A stretch of 64,000 nt of DNA, taken from positions 399,949 through 463,948 of the forward strand of contig CAVWUA010000016.1 in NCBI GenBank assembly GCA_963758025.1, written 5' to 3'. Position numbers and translations under genes: made by a program. Below, piece after piece: positions 54,284-62,896 of this stretch. The DNA comes from CAVWUA01 sp963758025. Its GTDB lineage: Bacteria; Planctomycetota; Planctomycetia; Isosphaerales; Isosphaeraceae. The stretch's first letter is position 1. Each line of letters opens with the position of its first letter. Under the pieces are notes generated by a model that did no database searches, had not been told where the DNA came from, and was given only the letters and a program-made list of their open reading frames with translations.

Positions 54284-56031
54284 TTAATGGACTCTGGGCA
54301 AGCCAGGCGAGTTGGTGGATTTCGCTCGTCGTACCAGTCGTTCCGACCAGGGGGCCAGAACGATCAGGCCGAGGCTCAGGGCCAGGCAGGCCAGGGGGAG
54401 CCAGTCCCCCCCCTGGGAGTAGAGCGCGCGGCGGTCGTCCAGTGGAACGATCCGGTTGAGCACGCCGGCCTGGAGCTTGGGGATCGACTGGAGGATGCGG
54501 CCGTTGCCGTCGATCACGGCCGAGATCCCGGTATTGACCGCGCGGGCGACCGGCACGCGGTTCTCCACCGCGCGGAAGACGCTGATGGCCAGGTGCTCGT
54601 TCAGTTCGGAGGAGCCGCCGAACCAGCCGTCGTTGGAGATGTTCAGCAGGACGTCGGGCTGGTGCTCGTCGGGGACCTCGGCGAAGAACCGGCGCACGAC
54701 GTGGGGCACGGTGTCCTCGAAGCAGATCACCGTGGCGTAGCGGAGGCCATCCCGTTCGAACCAGGAGGGGCCGGGGCCGAACATCAGGGTCGGGACGTAC
54801 TCGCCGTGGTAGGGGGTCAGCCGGGTCAGCGCCGGGATGCTCTGGAGGAACGGCACGTACTCGCCGAACGGGACGAGGTGGAGCTTGTGGTACGCTTGCG
54901 GCTTGAGGGTTCCCGGCTCGAACAGGAGCGCGGAGTTGTACTTCGCCAGCCCGTCGGGGCGGAACTCGTAATAGAGCGAGCCGACGACGATCGGCACGCC
55001 CAGGGCGTCGGCCCAGCCGTTCAGCTCCGCGCGCGTGAGTCGTTCCTTCTGCCGCCAGTAGGGAATCGTCCCCCGGGGGTGGATCGATTTGATCTGCCGG
55101 TCGAAGGTCTTCGCGTCGATCTTCGGGTCGATCTCCGGATACCCGCGCGGGTAGGAGGTCTCGGGCCAGACGATCAGGTCGGGCTTCGTCTCGGCGACGG
55201 CCCTCGGTCATCAGCGCGCCGAGACGTTCGAGAATCTCCTCGGGCTGGAGCGAGGACTTCAGCTCCTGCTTGAAGTTCGTCTGCAAGAGGGCCACGCGGG
55301 GACCGTCGCGGAACGTGGCCGAGCCGGCGCGAATCCCGCCGTAGATCCACGTACCACCGAGGGCCATCAACACGATCGCCACCCGAACCAGTTGGCCGGG
55401 CGTGAGCCGGGGGCCTCGGGAGGTCGGACGGAGCAGAGGGAGGCTCAGGACGTCGGCCAGCCACGCGTTGACCATCGCCACCAGCACGCTCAGGCCCCAG
55501 GCCCCGGTCACGTCGGCGATCTGGATCAACGGCACGACCCGGTATTGCGAGTGGCCCAGAAAGTACCAGGGGAAGCCGGTTAGCAGATGCGTGCGGACGT
55601 ATTCCAGGGCGATCCAGAAGACCGGCGCGGACAGCATCAAGGGCAGCCCGAAGCGCCGCGTGCCCATCCGGGCCAGCGCCAGGAACGCCGGCCACCAGAG
55701 AGACAGGAAGCCCGCCATCGTCACCCAGGCGAGCCAGGCGGTCGGATCGGTCCGGCGAATCCACTCGACCGCCAGGACCCAGAACGTCAGGCCCTCCCAG
55801 CCAGGCCCCGAAATAGATCGACCACCGCGACCGCTCGCTACGCACGAGCAACAGCAAGGGGACCAGCGCCACCCAGACCAGATAACCCCGATCGACCGGC
55901 GGAAACGCCAACCAGAGGAGCAGCCCGGACGCCACCCCCGCCACGATCGGATGGAGCCCGCGCGGCGTCTTCGTCGCGGGGGTCGGCTCGGCGGTCAGCG
56001 GGCGGGCCTCGGCGGGCGTCTCGACCGACAT
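54284..56031 (-). CDS. lnt: apolipoprotein N-acyltransferase, two frameshifts
   Basis: About 582 residues. Start ATG 56031: MSVETPAEARPLTAEPTPAT, then membrane helices GVASGLLLWLAFPPVDRGYL and VWVALVPLLLLV. After a break at about 55795: VTMAGFLSLWWPAFLALARM, FWIALEYVRTHLLTGFPWYF, IADVTGAWGLSVLVAMVNAW. After a break at about 55205 comes the nitrilase domain: WPETS-type loop, IVVGSLYYEFRPDGLAKYNS, YHKLHLVPFGEYVPFLQSIP with the Lys, TVICFEDTVPHVVRRFFAEV with the catalytic Cys, and LLNISNDGWFGGSSELNEHL. It adds the third acyl chain to lipoproteins in the inner membrane. Confidence 0.9.
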
Positions 56032-56242
56032 CGGCGGCTCTCCTTGGCAGGCGTTTTCTTCGAGAGAGAAAGGGGGATGGCCTCGCACGACCCCCCTCTA
56101 TGTGAGTGGAACGGAACCGCACACCCGCTGTCGATCGTTACGCGGAATCGGCCGGGTTGGTCGGGCCGATTCTCCGGACGATCGGAAATAATGGATGTGC
56201 CGAGCCGATCCAGAAGAGAATTCGCCTCGCCTGCCCTCTGCT

Positions 56243-57464
56243 TTACGGTATGGGCAGGAAATTGACAAGCTCTCCCGCCTCGTACCGGCGATCTCCCGCC
56301 GGGAAGACGGCGAATCCATCAGCCTGGGCGACGGTCCGCAGGTCGGGCGACCCGGCCCAATCCAGCGGCTCGGCGAGGATTTCGCCCCCTCGGGCGACGA
56401 ACCGCGACGGGTGGTACGTCGGCCGGTCCCCCCGATGTTGGAACGGGGAGGCCAGGGGGAGGCGGATCGCGTCGGGGGCCTCCGCGTCGGGCATTCCCCT
56501 CAGGATCTCCAGCGCCGGGCGGACGAACAGCAGGAACCCGACCAGCCCGCTCACCGGGTTGCCCGGCAGGCCGAAGACCAGCGTTCCCGGTTTCGATTCC
56601 CCCCGCGCCGGGCCGACCCCAAAGAGCAGCGGCTTGCCCGGCTTGAGCCGGACCTTGTGGAAGACCGTCTCGACCCCCAGCTCGCTCAGGACGGCGGGCA
56701 CCAGGTCGCGCTTGCCCGCCGAGACGCCCCCCGTGACCAGCAACACATCGGCCCGCAGGCCGCTGGCGAGGATCTCCCGGAGCCGTCCCGCGCTCGTCCG
56801 GGGCGATCGGCGTGACCGTTGCCGTCGCGTCGGCCGATTGCGCCAGGGCGCGGAGCATCGCGGCGTTCGAGTTGCGGATCTGGCCGGGGCCGGGGACGCG
56901 GTCGGGCTCGACCAGCTCGTCGCCGGTCGGCACGATGGCGACCTCCGGCCGGGGGATCACCGCGACCTGAGCCCGTCCCACCGACGCCAGCAGGCCGATC
57001 CGCGCGGGGTTCAAGGGGGTTCCTCGGAAGGCGACGACATCCCCGACCCGCATCTCTCGCCCGCGTTCCAGGCGGTTCTGACCGGCCCGGATCGGCCCGT
57101 CGTCCAGCAGAACGTGATCCCCCTCGCGCCGGGTACGCTCGACCATGACGACGGCATCGGCCCCCTCGGGCAAGGGGGCGCCCGTCATGATCGTGGCGGC
57201 CTCACCGGGGGCCAGCGGGCGGGTCGGGACCGCGCCGGCGGGGATTTCCTCGCCCAGTCGCAGACGAGGCGAGGGGCCGTTGAGGTCCGCCGCGCGGACG
57301 GCATACCCGTCCACCAGGGCCTTGTCGAACGGCGGCAGGTCGAGGTCGGCCGTCACGTCCTCGGCCAGGACGCACCCGAGCGCCTCGGCCAGGGGCAGGG
57401 GGGCGGTTGGCAAGGGGGCCGATCGGCTTCGGACGTGGGTCAGCGCTTCCTCGACCGTCAGCAT
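56243..57464 (-). CDS. moeA: molybdopterin molybdenumtransferase, one frameshift
   Basis: About 406 residues. Start ATG 57464: MLTVEEALTHVRSRSAPLPT, LPPFDKALVDGYAVRAADLN, RPLAPGEAATIMTGAPLPEG, ADAVVMVERTRREGDHVLLD, VAIVPTGDELVEPDRVPGPG, QIRNSNAAMLRALAQSADAT. A break at about 56795; then MLLVTGGVSAGKRDLVPAVL (GGVSxG motif), KVRLKPGKPLLFGV, GLPGNPVSGLVGFLLFVRPA (the GNPVS motif) and the domain IV tail. It inserts molybdate into adenylated molybdopterin. All signature motifs are present, so the gene is probably functional. Single gene, divergent to the alpha/beta hydrolase. Confidence 0.9.
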
Positions 57465-57725
57465 GACGGATGTGCCTCCAGGGAACCTTTCGCGTCGCCG
57501 CCCTGTCGTCCGACGGCCTTTCGCGTGTCCTCTCGATCCGTGGTTTGCCGACTATTCTAGAAGAGTCCGTCGATTCCCGCCACGGTCGCTCGCGTGCGGG
57601 ATCGTGGACTCGGCTTGCCGGGAGGGGCCTTCCTCCCTATGGTTGAGCGTGGGAACCTGGGACGGCAACGGATGCCGTGGACGGTTCCCGAACGCTCCGT
57701 CTCTCGCTCCAAGGAGGATCGCGCC

Positions 57726-58640
57726 ATGGAGATGAGCTTCCTTCGATCGCCCTTGCTGTCGCGCCTGGTCCGGCGGCTGATGCTGGCCCTGAGCGTGCTG
57801 ACGCCCGGCTCGTACCTGGGGATCTCTCTGGTCTCCGCGCACATTCTGACCCAGCCGAGCAACCACGCCAACCGCCTCGACCCGGAGGCCGTCAGCCCGG
57901 ACGCCCAGCCCTGGCGGACCCGCACGTCCGACGGCGTCACCCTGCGCGGCTGGTACTATCCGACCGACGCGCAACGCCGGCTGATCGTCTGCGTTCACGG
58001 CATGCACGGCACGTGGAACGACCTCGCGGGCATCGGCCGCGACCTGCACCGCCGGGGCTACGACGTGCTCCTGTTCGACCTGCGCGGTCACGGTCAGAGT
58101 GCCCCGGCCCGCCTGACGATGGGACGTCTGGAGCGCGAGGACCTCCGCGCGGTGCTGGCCTGGGCGAAATCCCAGGGATACTCCACCGACCGGGTCGGCT
58201 GGATCGGGCAATCGATGGGAGCGGCGACCCTCCTGATGGAAGGGGCACGCAACCGGGAGATCGGCCCCGTCGTGCTGGACAGCCCCTTCGCCAACCTGCC
58301 GGAGCTTCTGGACGTTCAGTTAAGCGAGCACAGCGGCCTGCCGAAGGTCTTCAACCCGGGCATCCTCTTCGCCGCGCATCACGCCTTCGGCGTCCGCACG
58401 GACGACCTGATCCCCCTGCGACTGGCCGACCGCTGGGACGACCGCCCCGTCCTCCTGATCCACGGCGAGGCCGACTCATTGGTCCCCGTCCACCAGGCCC
58501 GTCAACTCGCCCGCGACATCGGCCCCTCCTGCCAGGCCATCTTCCTGCCGGGGGTCGATCACGTGAACGCCTATTACGACTATCGCGCCATTTACGTCAC
58601 AGCCGTGGACCGCTTCTTCGACGAACACCTGGCACGCTGA
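57726..58640 (+). CDS. alpha/beta hydrolase (serine), membrane-anchored
   Basis: 304 residues from ATG 57726, with AAGGAGG 8 bases upstream. N-terminal hydrophobic anchor (LVRRLMLALSVLTPGSYLGI then SLVSAHIL). Fold: RRLIVCVHGMHGTWNDLAGI (oxyanion HG), YDVLLFDLRGHGQS, VGWIGQSMGAATLLMEGAR with the nucleophile Ser in GQSMG, PVLLIHGEADSLVPVHQAR with the Asp, and LPGVDHVNAYYDYR with the His. Complete triad. Resembles BAAT/peptidase S9-type esterases. Substrate unknown. It is followed by the inverted repeat at 58678. Confidence 0.8.
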   Translation: MEMSFLRSPLLSRLVRRLMLALSVLTPGSYLGISLVSAHILTQPSNHANRLDPEAVSPDAQPWRTRTSDGVTLRGWYYPTDAQRRLIVCVHGMHGTWNDLAGIGRDLHRRGYDVLLFDLRGHGQSAPARLTMGRLEREDLRAVLAWAKSQGYSTDRVGWIGQSMGAATLLMEGARNREIGPVVLDSPFANLPELLDVQLSEHSGLPKVFNPGILFAAHHAFGVRTDDLIPLRLADRWDDRPVLLIHGEADSLVPVHQARQLARDIGPSCQAIFLPGVDHVNAYYDYRAIYVTAVDRFFDEHLAR

Positions 58641-58677
58641 GGGGGGCACGAGCCGGCTTATCGGCGCGGTGTCGGCT

Positions 58678-58747
58678 GGCACGGGCAAAGCCCGTGGCAC
58701 ACAACGAAATGAACGGATTCTCGGGTCCCACGGGCTCTGCCCGTGCC
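58678..58747. repeat. inverted repeat of GGCACGGGCAAAGCCCGTG type
   Basis: GGCACGGGCAAAGCCCGTGG (58678-58697) and CCCACGGGCTCTGCCCGTGCC (58727-58747) are near-perfect reverse complements, and each arm is itself palindromic. Such units are dispersed in planctomycete genomes. It lies between two convergent genes (hydrolase and integron integrase) and may act as a terminator for both. Confidence 0.65.
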
Positions 58748-58766
58748 GTCCTGCCGCGGCACCCGG

Positions 58767-59730
58767 TCAAATCACATCGAGCGGGCTGCGGACGCCGAGG
58801 GGGCCGGCGTTCAGGACGTGGGTGTAGATCATCGTGGTGCGGACGTCGTTGTGCCCGAGCAGTTCCTGGACGGTCCGGATATCGGAGCCGGCTTCGAGCA
58901 GGTGGGTGGCGAAGCTGTGTCGGAAGGTGTGGCAGCTGGCCGGCTTGGCGATCCCGGCGGCGCGGATGGCCCGCTTGACGGCCTTCTGGAGCGCCCGATT
59001 CGGCCAGGTGGTGCCGCCGGACGAGCCCCGAGCGGGGGTCGTCGCCGCGCCGATGGGCGGGGAAGAGGTATTGCCAGCCGGGCTGACGGTCGGCCTCGGG
59101 GTACTTCTCGCGCCAGGGCGTGCGGGAGGTGGACCCGGCCGAAGCCCTCGCGGAGGTCGTGCTCGTGGACGGCCCGGACGTGCTCGATCTGGCGTCGCAG
59201 CGGCTCGACCAGCGAGGCCGGCAGGATCGGCGACGCGGTCCTTCTGCCCCTTGCCGTCGCGGACGAGGATGTGGTTCTGGCCGAAATCGACGTCCTTGAC
59301 CCGCAGTCGAAGGCACTCCATGAGCCGCAGCCCCGAGCCGTAGAGCAGGGCGGCCGCCAGCCAGGCGGTCGCCGTCGAGCTGGGCCAGCACGGCCTTGGC
59401 CTCCTCCCGGCTGAGGACCACCGGCAGCCGCTCGGGCCGCTTCGCCCGCACGACCTGGTCGTTGATCCACTCCAGCGGCCGGTCGAGCACGACCTTGTAC
59501 AGGAACAGCAAGGCGCCGAGCGCCTGGTTCTGGGTCGAGGCCGCGACGTCCTCGTGGACCGCCAGGTGCGTGAGGAACGCGACGACCTCCGGCTCGCCCA
59601 GCTCCAGCGGGTGCCGCTTGCCGTGGAAGAGGATGAACCGCTTGATCCAGAGGACATAGGCGTCCTCGGTCCGGATGCTGTAATGCAATCGTCGGGTCGC
59701 CTCGCGGACCTGATCGAGGAGCCTGGCCAT
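58767..59730 (-). CDS. intI: integron integrase, several frameshifts
   Basis: About 320 residues assembled. Start ATG 59730: MARLLDQVREATRRLHYSIR, RTEDAYVLWIKRFILFHGKR and ASTQNQALGALLFLYKVVLD form the N-terminal SAM-like DNA-binding domain. Tyrosine-recombinase boxes: GSGLRLMECLRLRVKDVDFG (box I Arg), CHTFRHSFATHLLEAGSDIR (box II HxxR), VQELLGHNDVRTTMIYTHVL with the nucleophile Tyr. Between them lies the integron-specific extra segment: EKYPEADRQPGWQYLFPA, DDPRSG, VRRHH. The ending THVLNAGPLGVRSPLD is characteristic of IntI. Breaks at about 59370, 59235, 59115 and 59010. It points away from an attI-like site and cassettes, the normal IntI arrangement. Confidence 0.9.
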
Positions 59731-59819
59731 GTCCGTATTCCCCCCCGCGAAAATCCGCATAATCCCGAGCCAGGCCCTTGCACAATGCTTCCGGGATCGT
59801 GATAATTGCTGGGAGTTCG

Positions 59820-59882
59820 TGATTATACGGACAATTGGGCGTGTTACAATACGCCCGTTCAGCGGCCGAATACTTGTTAGGC
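59820..59882 (+). other. attI-like integron insertion site
   Basis: The core site GTTAGGC at 59876-59882, followed by GG, lies about 145 bases upstream of the intI start and directly precedes the first cassette. The same GTTAGGCGG closes the attC at 60365. A hairpin GGGCGT...ACGCCC (59838-59855) surrounds TACAAT (59845-59850), a -10-like box that could belong to the cassette promoter. The recombination point is expected between G and TT (59876/59877). Confidence 0.7.
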
Positions 59883-59909
59883 GGCTCGCCAATCCGGTGG
59901 GGGCGACCG

Positions 59910-60277
59910 ATGGCGTTGGTCAGGTGCGAAGGCTGCGGGGCGGTCCACGAGTCCACGCTACCCGTCTGCCCCGGATGCGGCAGATGTCCTTACTGCGGTG
60001 ATCGTCGCGTCTCGAAGCGAGAACTGGCCGAATCGGCGAATTGCCCGGTCTGCGTGTCCCTTATTGCTCGGGCTGCGGCCGTTGTCACGCCTGCGGGGCG
60101 ATCCGCTTCTCGGATATGGAACCCCACGATCACGGCGTTTCCAAGGAGGAAAGGGTCCGCGCCGTTGAAGAGTCGTTCGGTTTACACAAGCGAGGGGCGG
60201 GCGGATGCCTGATCCTCGCGATGGCGGCAGCGTCCTTGGGCCTCGGGGGTTGGGCGGTCAACCGGAGGCCGCCTAAC
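59910..60277 (+). CDS. cassette 1: Cys-rich zinc-ribbon protein with C-terminal membrane helix, one frameshift
   Basis: From ATG 59910: MALVRCEGCGAVHESTLPVC, then PGCGRCPYCGDRRVSKREL and NCPVC. At about 60055 the frame breaks; the other frame continues VPYCSGCGRCHACGAIRFSD, EERVRAVEESFGLHKRG and a hydrophobic helix GGCLILAMAAASLGLGGWAV. At least six CxxC pairs suggest several zinc ribbons. In the second frame there is no stop before the attC, and reading on gives NLTLQRTRPAAA, encoded by the attC itself. A TAA inside GCCTAAC at 60271-60277 is in another frame. Function unknown; possibly a membrane-anchored zinc-binding accessory protein. Confidence 0.7.
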
Positions 60278-60371
60278 CTCACGCTGCAGCGGACCCGGCC
60301 CGCCGCGGCGGCTCTCTGGTATCATCAAAGTCGTTCTCGGCGGGCCGGTCCGCTGAGCTTTGCTGTTAGGC
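60271..60371 (+). other. attC recombination site of cassette 1
   Basis: Left box GCCTAAC (60271-60277) and right box GTTAGGC (60365-60371) are perfect inverted repeats at the ends of an imperfect palindrome of about 101 bases. The arms include GCAGCGGACCCGGCCCGCCG (60285-60304) and its partner CGGCGGGCCGGTCCGCTG (about 60338-60355). This is the R''-L''-L'-R' layout of attC sites. The left-hand part corresponds to the protein tail NLTLQRTRPAAA. Confidence 0.9.
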
Positions 60372-60389
60372 GGTCAGGGGCTCCCTGGT

Positions 60390-60632
60390 ATGACACTTCA
60401 AACAACTCAGAGCGTCATCGGCTGGTGCTTGGCGATCAATGTCGCGCGGCTGATCTTTTGGTTCCTGGTCTTTGTGCTGGCTCACGATATCATGTACCGA
60501 ACCCATGCCAAGCTCTTCAAACTGTCGGTCGAGACTTTCGATGCTCTCCATTACGCTGGTTTGGTAGTGTACAAACTAATGATCATTATTTTTAATATTG
60601 CGCGATATCTAGCAATTCGCCTCAGCGAATAG
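60390..60632 (+). CDS. cassette 2: DUF6868-like small membrane protein
   Basis: 80 residues from ATG 60390. Two membrane helices: SVIGWCLAINVARLIFWFLV (residues 8-27, extending FVLAHDIMY) and FDALHYAGLVVYKLMIIIFN then IARYLAIRLSE. Between them lies MYRTHAKLFKLSVETFDALH, which matches what I recall of the DUF6868 family, often found in marine bacteria and in integron cassettes. The DNA is clearly poorer in GC than the neighbours. The gene fills a cassette lying directly after the attC site. Function unknown. Confidence 0.75.
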   Translation: MTLQTTQSVIGWCLAINVARLIFWFLVFVLAHDIMYRTHAKLFKLSVETFDALHYAGLVVYKLMIIIFNIARYLAIRLSE

Positions 60633-60709
60633 ATTAGTCGACACCAATCAAGAGGGAACCGAGCGGGTGCCTCGGCAACGCTCTCGCGCCCACTTGCCTC
60701 GGAGATGAC

Positions 60710-60764
60710 GCCTAACCAAGATGGATTGGAGTCCGCGAAGCCGGACCTCCAATCCGTGTTCAAG
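60710..60764 (+). other. decayed or truncated attC of cassette 2
   Basis: Left box GCCTAAC at 60710-60716, then an inverted repeat GATTGGAGTCCG (60723-60734) with CGGACCTCCAATC (60741-60753; one extra base) and GTT at 60758-60760. The expected right box GTTAGGC reads GTTCAAG. The left half and stem are like attC; the right box is altered, so the site may be poorly active and the array may end here. Confidence 0.55.
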
Positions 60765-61415
60765 AAGCCCGGCCGATCGCTCGCCGAGCGTCCCCTCTGG
60801 GAGATCGCTTCGCCGCCGATGAGCCGACTCCAAGCTCATCTCGCCTGAGCGTGACCGCCAGGCCAGGGGGAAAATCCGGTGTCAGCCCTCACGCCGCCAG
60901 AATGGCGGCGTGAGGGCTGCTGCTCTGCTCTGAAAACTTTGAGTGAGGTATTGGTTTCGTGTACTGTGCATATGATCGGCTCCGCAGTTGAATCATCCGC
61001 AGCATTGTGATCTAATGTTAACTATGCAATCCGGTTTTCGCGAAAAACCTCCTGACCCCTCGGCTCCCATCGAAGACTTGAAATCCGAACAAATTCGCGA
61101 TTTTTGAATCCGGAACCATCCTGATAAGGTTCCCACTTGGGGATGCACCTCATCCACGGGATCAACCGTTTGGTCGTCCCAAAGACCCCGCATGGGAGTG
61201 GCATCGTGGGGGGAATAGCAGTCTGCTCTACGTGCTCCGACATCGTCGGGCGACAGGTTCGGGTTCACACGATGCTCTTCACCACACTGACACGCGGGCT
61301 CGAAGCACCAAGAATCTTCGGCGTAAGGCCCATGCGGGGTGAGTCTGATGATAACCGAGGCCGACCGTGTTTTCATCCGTTCGGGTGCCGCCTATCTGGC
61401 GGCGTGAGCACTGAC
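60765..61415. other. non-coding stretch between integron and IS630 remnant, framed by inverted repeats
   Basis: Contains the hairpin at 60883-60919 and a pair of 32-base inverted repeats (60878-60909 and 61387-61418) that are listed separately. In between, frames on both strands lack protein-like composition and ribosome sites; several (for example minus strand 60993-61376) are Cys/Ser-rich and look like chance. No further attC boxes were found. Confidence 0.4.
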
Positions 61416-61418
61416 ACC
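60878..61418. repeat. inverted-repeat pair bounding a 540-base segment
   Basis: 60878-60909 and the reverse complement of 61387-61418 agree at 28 of 32 positions; shared blocks include GGTGTCAG and CTCACGCCGCCAGA. The left copy lies in a perfect hairpin with 16-base arms (60883-60898 with 60904-60919, loop AGAAT). The segment may be a MITE-like element or the paired ends of an IS630-type element. Confidence 0.6.
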
Positions 61419-61439
61419 CCTTATGGGACAGACTTTTAC

Positions 61440-61980
61440 TCAAGGAGATCCGGATGCCGATCCCCGCGACGCCGGGGCACGGCGAGCGTGTCTCGACTAC
61501 GAGTACGAACGCAACGGCACGGCGAGCCTCTTCCTGTTCACCGAGCCGCTCACGGGGTTCCGCCAGGTGACCGCGCGGGAGCGGCGGACCCGGGAGGACT
61601 GGGCGTTGGAGGTGGCGCCCTGCTGGAACGCGGTACGCGACTGCGAGCGTGTCACGTTGGTCTGCGACAACCTCAACACGCACACCAAAGGGGCGTTCTA
61701 CGAGGCGTTCGAGCCGGCGGTGTGCGGGCCTACGTCAGCGGTCGAGTCCCCCTACACGCCGAAGCACGGCAGTTGGCTGAACGTCGCGGAATGCGAACTC
61801 AGCTGTCTGACGAGTCAGTGCTTGAGCGGTCGACGTATCGGTGAATTGTCCGAACTGCGAAGTGAAATCGCCATCTGGTCGGACACGACCAACGCCAAAC
61901 AGCGGGGCCAGGACTGGCAATTCCGCATCGATGACGCTCGAATGAAACTGAAGCGGCTCTACCCCAAAATTAAGGTTTGA
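61440..61980 (+). pseudogene. IS630-family transposase, C-terminal half
   Basis: Recognisable from about 61450. It reads DYEYERNGTASLFLFTEPL, VTLVCDNLNTHTKGAFYEAF (second catalytic Asp region), SPYTPKHGSWLNVAECELSC (catalytic Glu region) and ends MKLKRLYPKIKV with TGA at 61980. Upstream the frame is broken at about 61495 (PIPATPGHGERV in another frame). The N-terminal helix-turn-helix and first Asp are missing, so this is a truncated element. Its right end meets the IS5-type element 10 bases downstream. Confidence 0.75.
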
Positions 61981-61990
61981 CGGGGCGCTA

Positions 61991-62847
61991 GAGCGTGTTA
62001 TGAACTCCACTGGAAGAGCGGGGCGGCCTTGTGAAGCATCAGGATGCTGAAGGCGACGTAATGCAGCCCCTCCAGCGTCTCGCCGAGCCGCTCGTAATCC
62101 CGGGCCAGCCGGCGGAACCGCGCCATCCAGCCGAACGACCGCTCCACGACCCACCGCCGCGGCAGCAGCACGAACCCCTGCTTCGCCTCGGGCAGACTGA
62201 CCACCACCAGATGGATCCCGTGCTGGCCGCGTCGGCGTCCGCGTCCTCGCCGGTGTAGCCCTGATCGACGAAGGCCACCTCGACCGACTCCCCGGTCGCC
62301 TCCTGCACCGCCTCGGCCAGGTCGGCGACCTGGGCCCGGTCCTGCTCGTTGGCCGGCGTGACGTCCAGGGCCAGCAGGTGCCCGAGCGTATCGACGGCCA
62401 GGTGGACCTTCGAGCCCTTGCGTCGCTTGTGGCCGTCGTAGCCCGCCCGGCCCCGCTCTCGGGCGTGGACTGCACGGTGCGGCCGTCGAAGATCGCGGCC
62501 GTCGGCTCGGGCACGCGGCCGGCGGCAAGCGGAGGACGGCGCGGAGATCGTGGACGATCGCCTCGAAGCAGCCGGCGGCGAGCCAGCGGCGGGTCTGCTG
62601 GTAGACGGCCTCCCAGGGCGGGAAGTCCTTGGGCAGGTAACGCCAGGGCGAGCCGCTACGGACGATCCAGCGCAGCGCGTCGAAGACGTCGCGGAGGCCG
62701 TGTTCCCGCTGGGCGGCGTCCTCGGGCAGCAGGCAGAGGTAGGGGACGACGAATTCCCATTCGGCGTCGGAGACGTCGCTGGGGTAGGGTTGGTGGGTGA
62801 TCATGCCCTATCCTACGCCAGCGACTGAACTAAAGTTCATAACACTC
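61991..62847 (-). mobile_element. IS5-family insertion sequence
   Basis: The ends GAGCGTGTTATGAACT (61991-62006) and AGTTCATAACACTC (62834-62847) are imperfect inverted repeats. Flanking trinucleotides CTA and TTA suggest a short TNA- or TA-type duplication. The element is about 0.86 kb and carries one transposase. Its right end lies about 50 bases from the PEP-CTERM gene. Confidence 0.75.
61998..62804 (-). CDS. IS5-family transposase, frameshifted
   Basis: Start ATG 62804: MITHQPYPSDVSDAEWEFVV, YLCLLPEDAAQREHGLRDVF, DALRWIVRSGSPWRYLPKDF, PPWEAVYQQTRRWLAAGCFE. After a break at about 62515: EPTAAIFDGRTVQSTPESG (first Asp), then HKRRKGSKVHLAVDTLGHLL-type sequence, VEVAFVDQGYTGEDADADAA (second Asp) and, after a break at about 62240, IHLVVVSLPEAKQGFVLLPR with RWVVERSFGWMARFRRLARD (the Glu region). 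It ends LFQWSS, with the TAA lying inside the terminal repeat. This is the usual length of an IS5-group transposase. Confidence 0.8.
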   Translation of the reverse strand: MITHQPYPSDVSDAEWEFVVPYLCLLPEDAAQREHGLRDVFDALRWIVRSGSPWRYLPKDFPPWEAVYQQTRRWLAAGCFEAIVHDLRAVLRLPPAACPSRRPRSSTAAPCSPRPRAGPGGLRRPQATQGLEGPPGRRYARAPAGPGRHAGQRAGPGPGRRPGRGGAGGDRGVGRGGLRRSGLHRRGRGRRRGQHGIHLVVVSLPEAKQGFVLLPRRWVVERSFGWMARFRRLARDYERLGETLEGLHYVAFSILMLHKAAPLFQWSS

Positions 62848-62896
62848 TTAGTTGACCAGCTTGAAGCTGATCGGCTGACAGGATCAACCTCAGTCC

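Noticed and set aside
54149..55273. Plus-strand frame of 374 codons
   Set aside because: Antisense to lnt; composition and lack of ribosome site indicate a shadow.
60390..60632. Cassette 2 as a toxin of a toxin-antitoxin pair
   Set aside because: No partner gene is present in the cassette and the two-helix sequence fits DUF6868 better than known membrane toxins.
60993..61376. Minus-strand frame of 127 codons as a third cassette gene
   Set aside because: No ribosome site, no attC after it and a composition unlike a protein; it lies inside the inverted-repeat-bounded segment.
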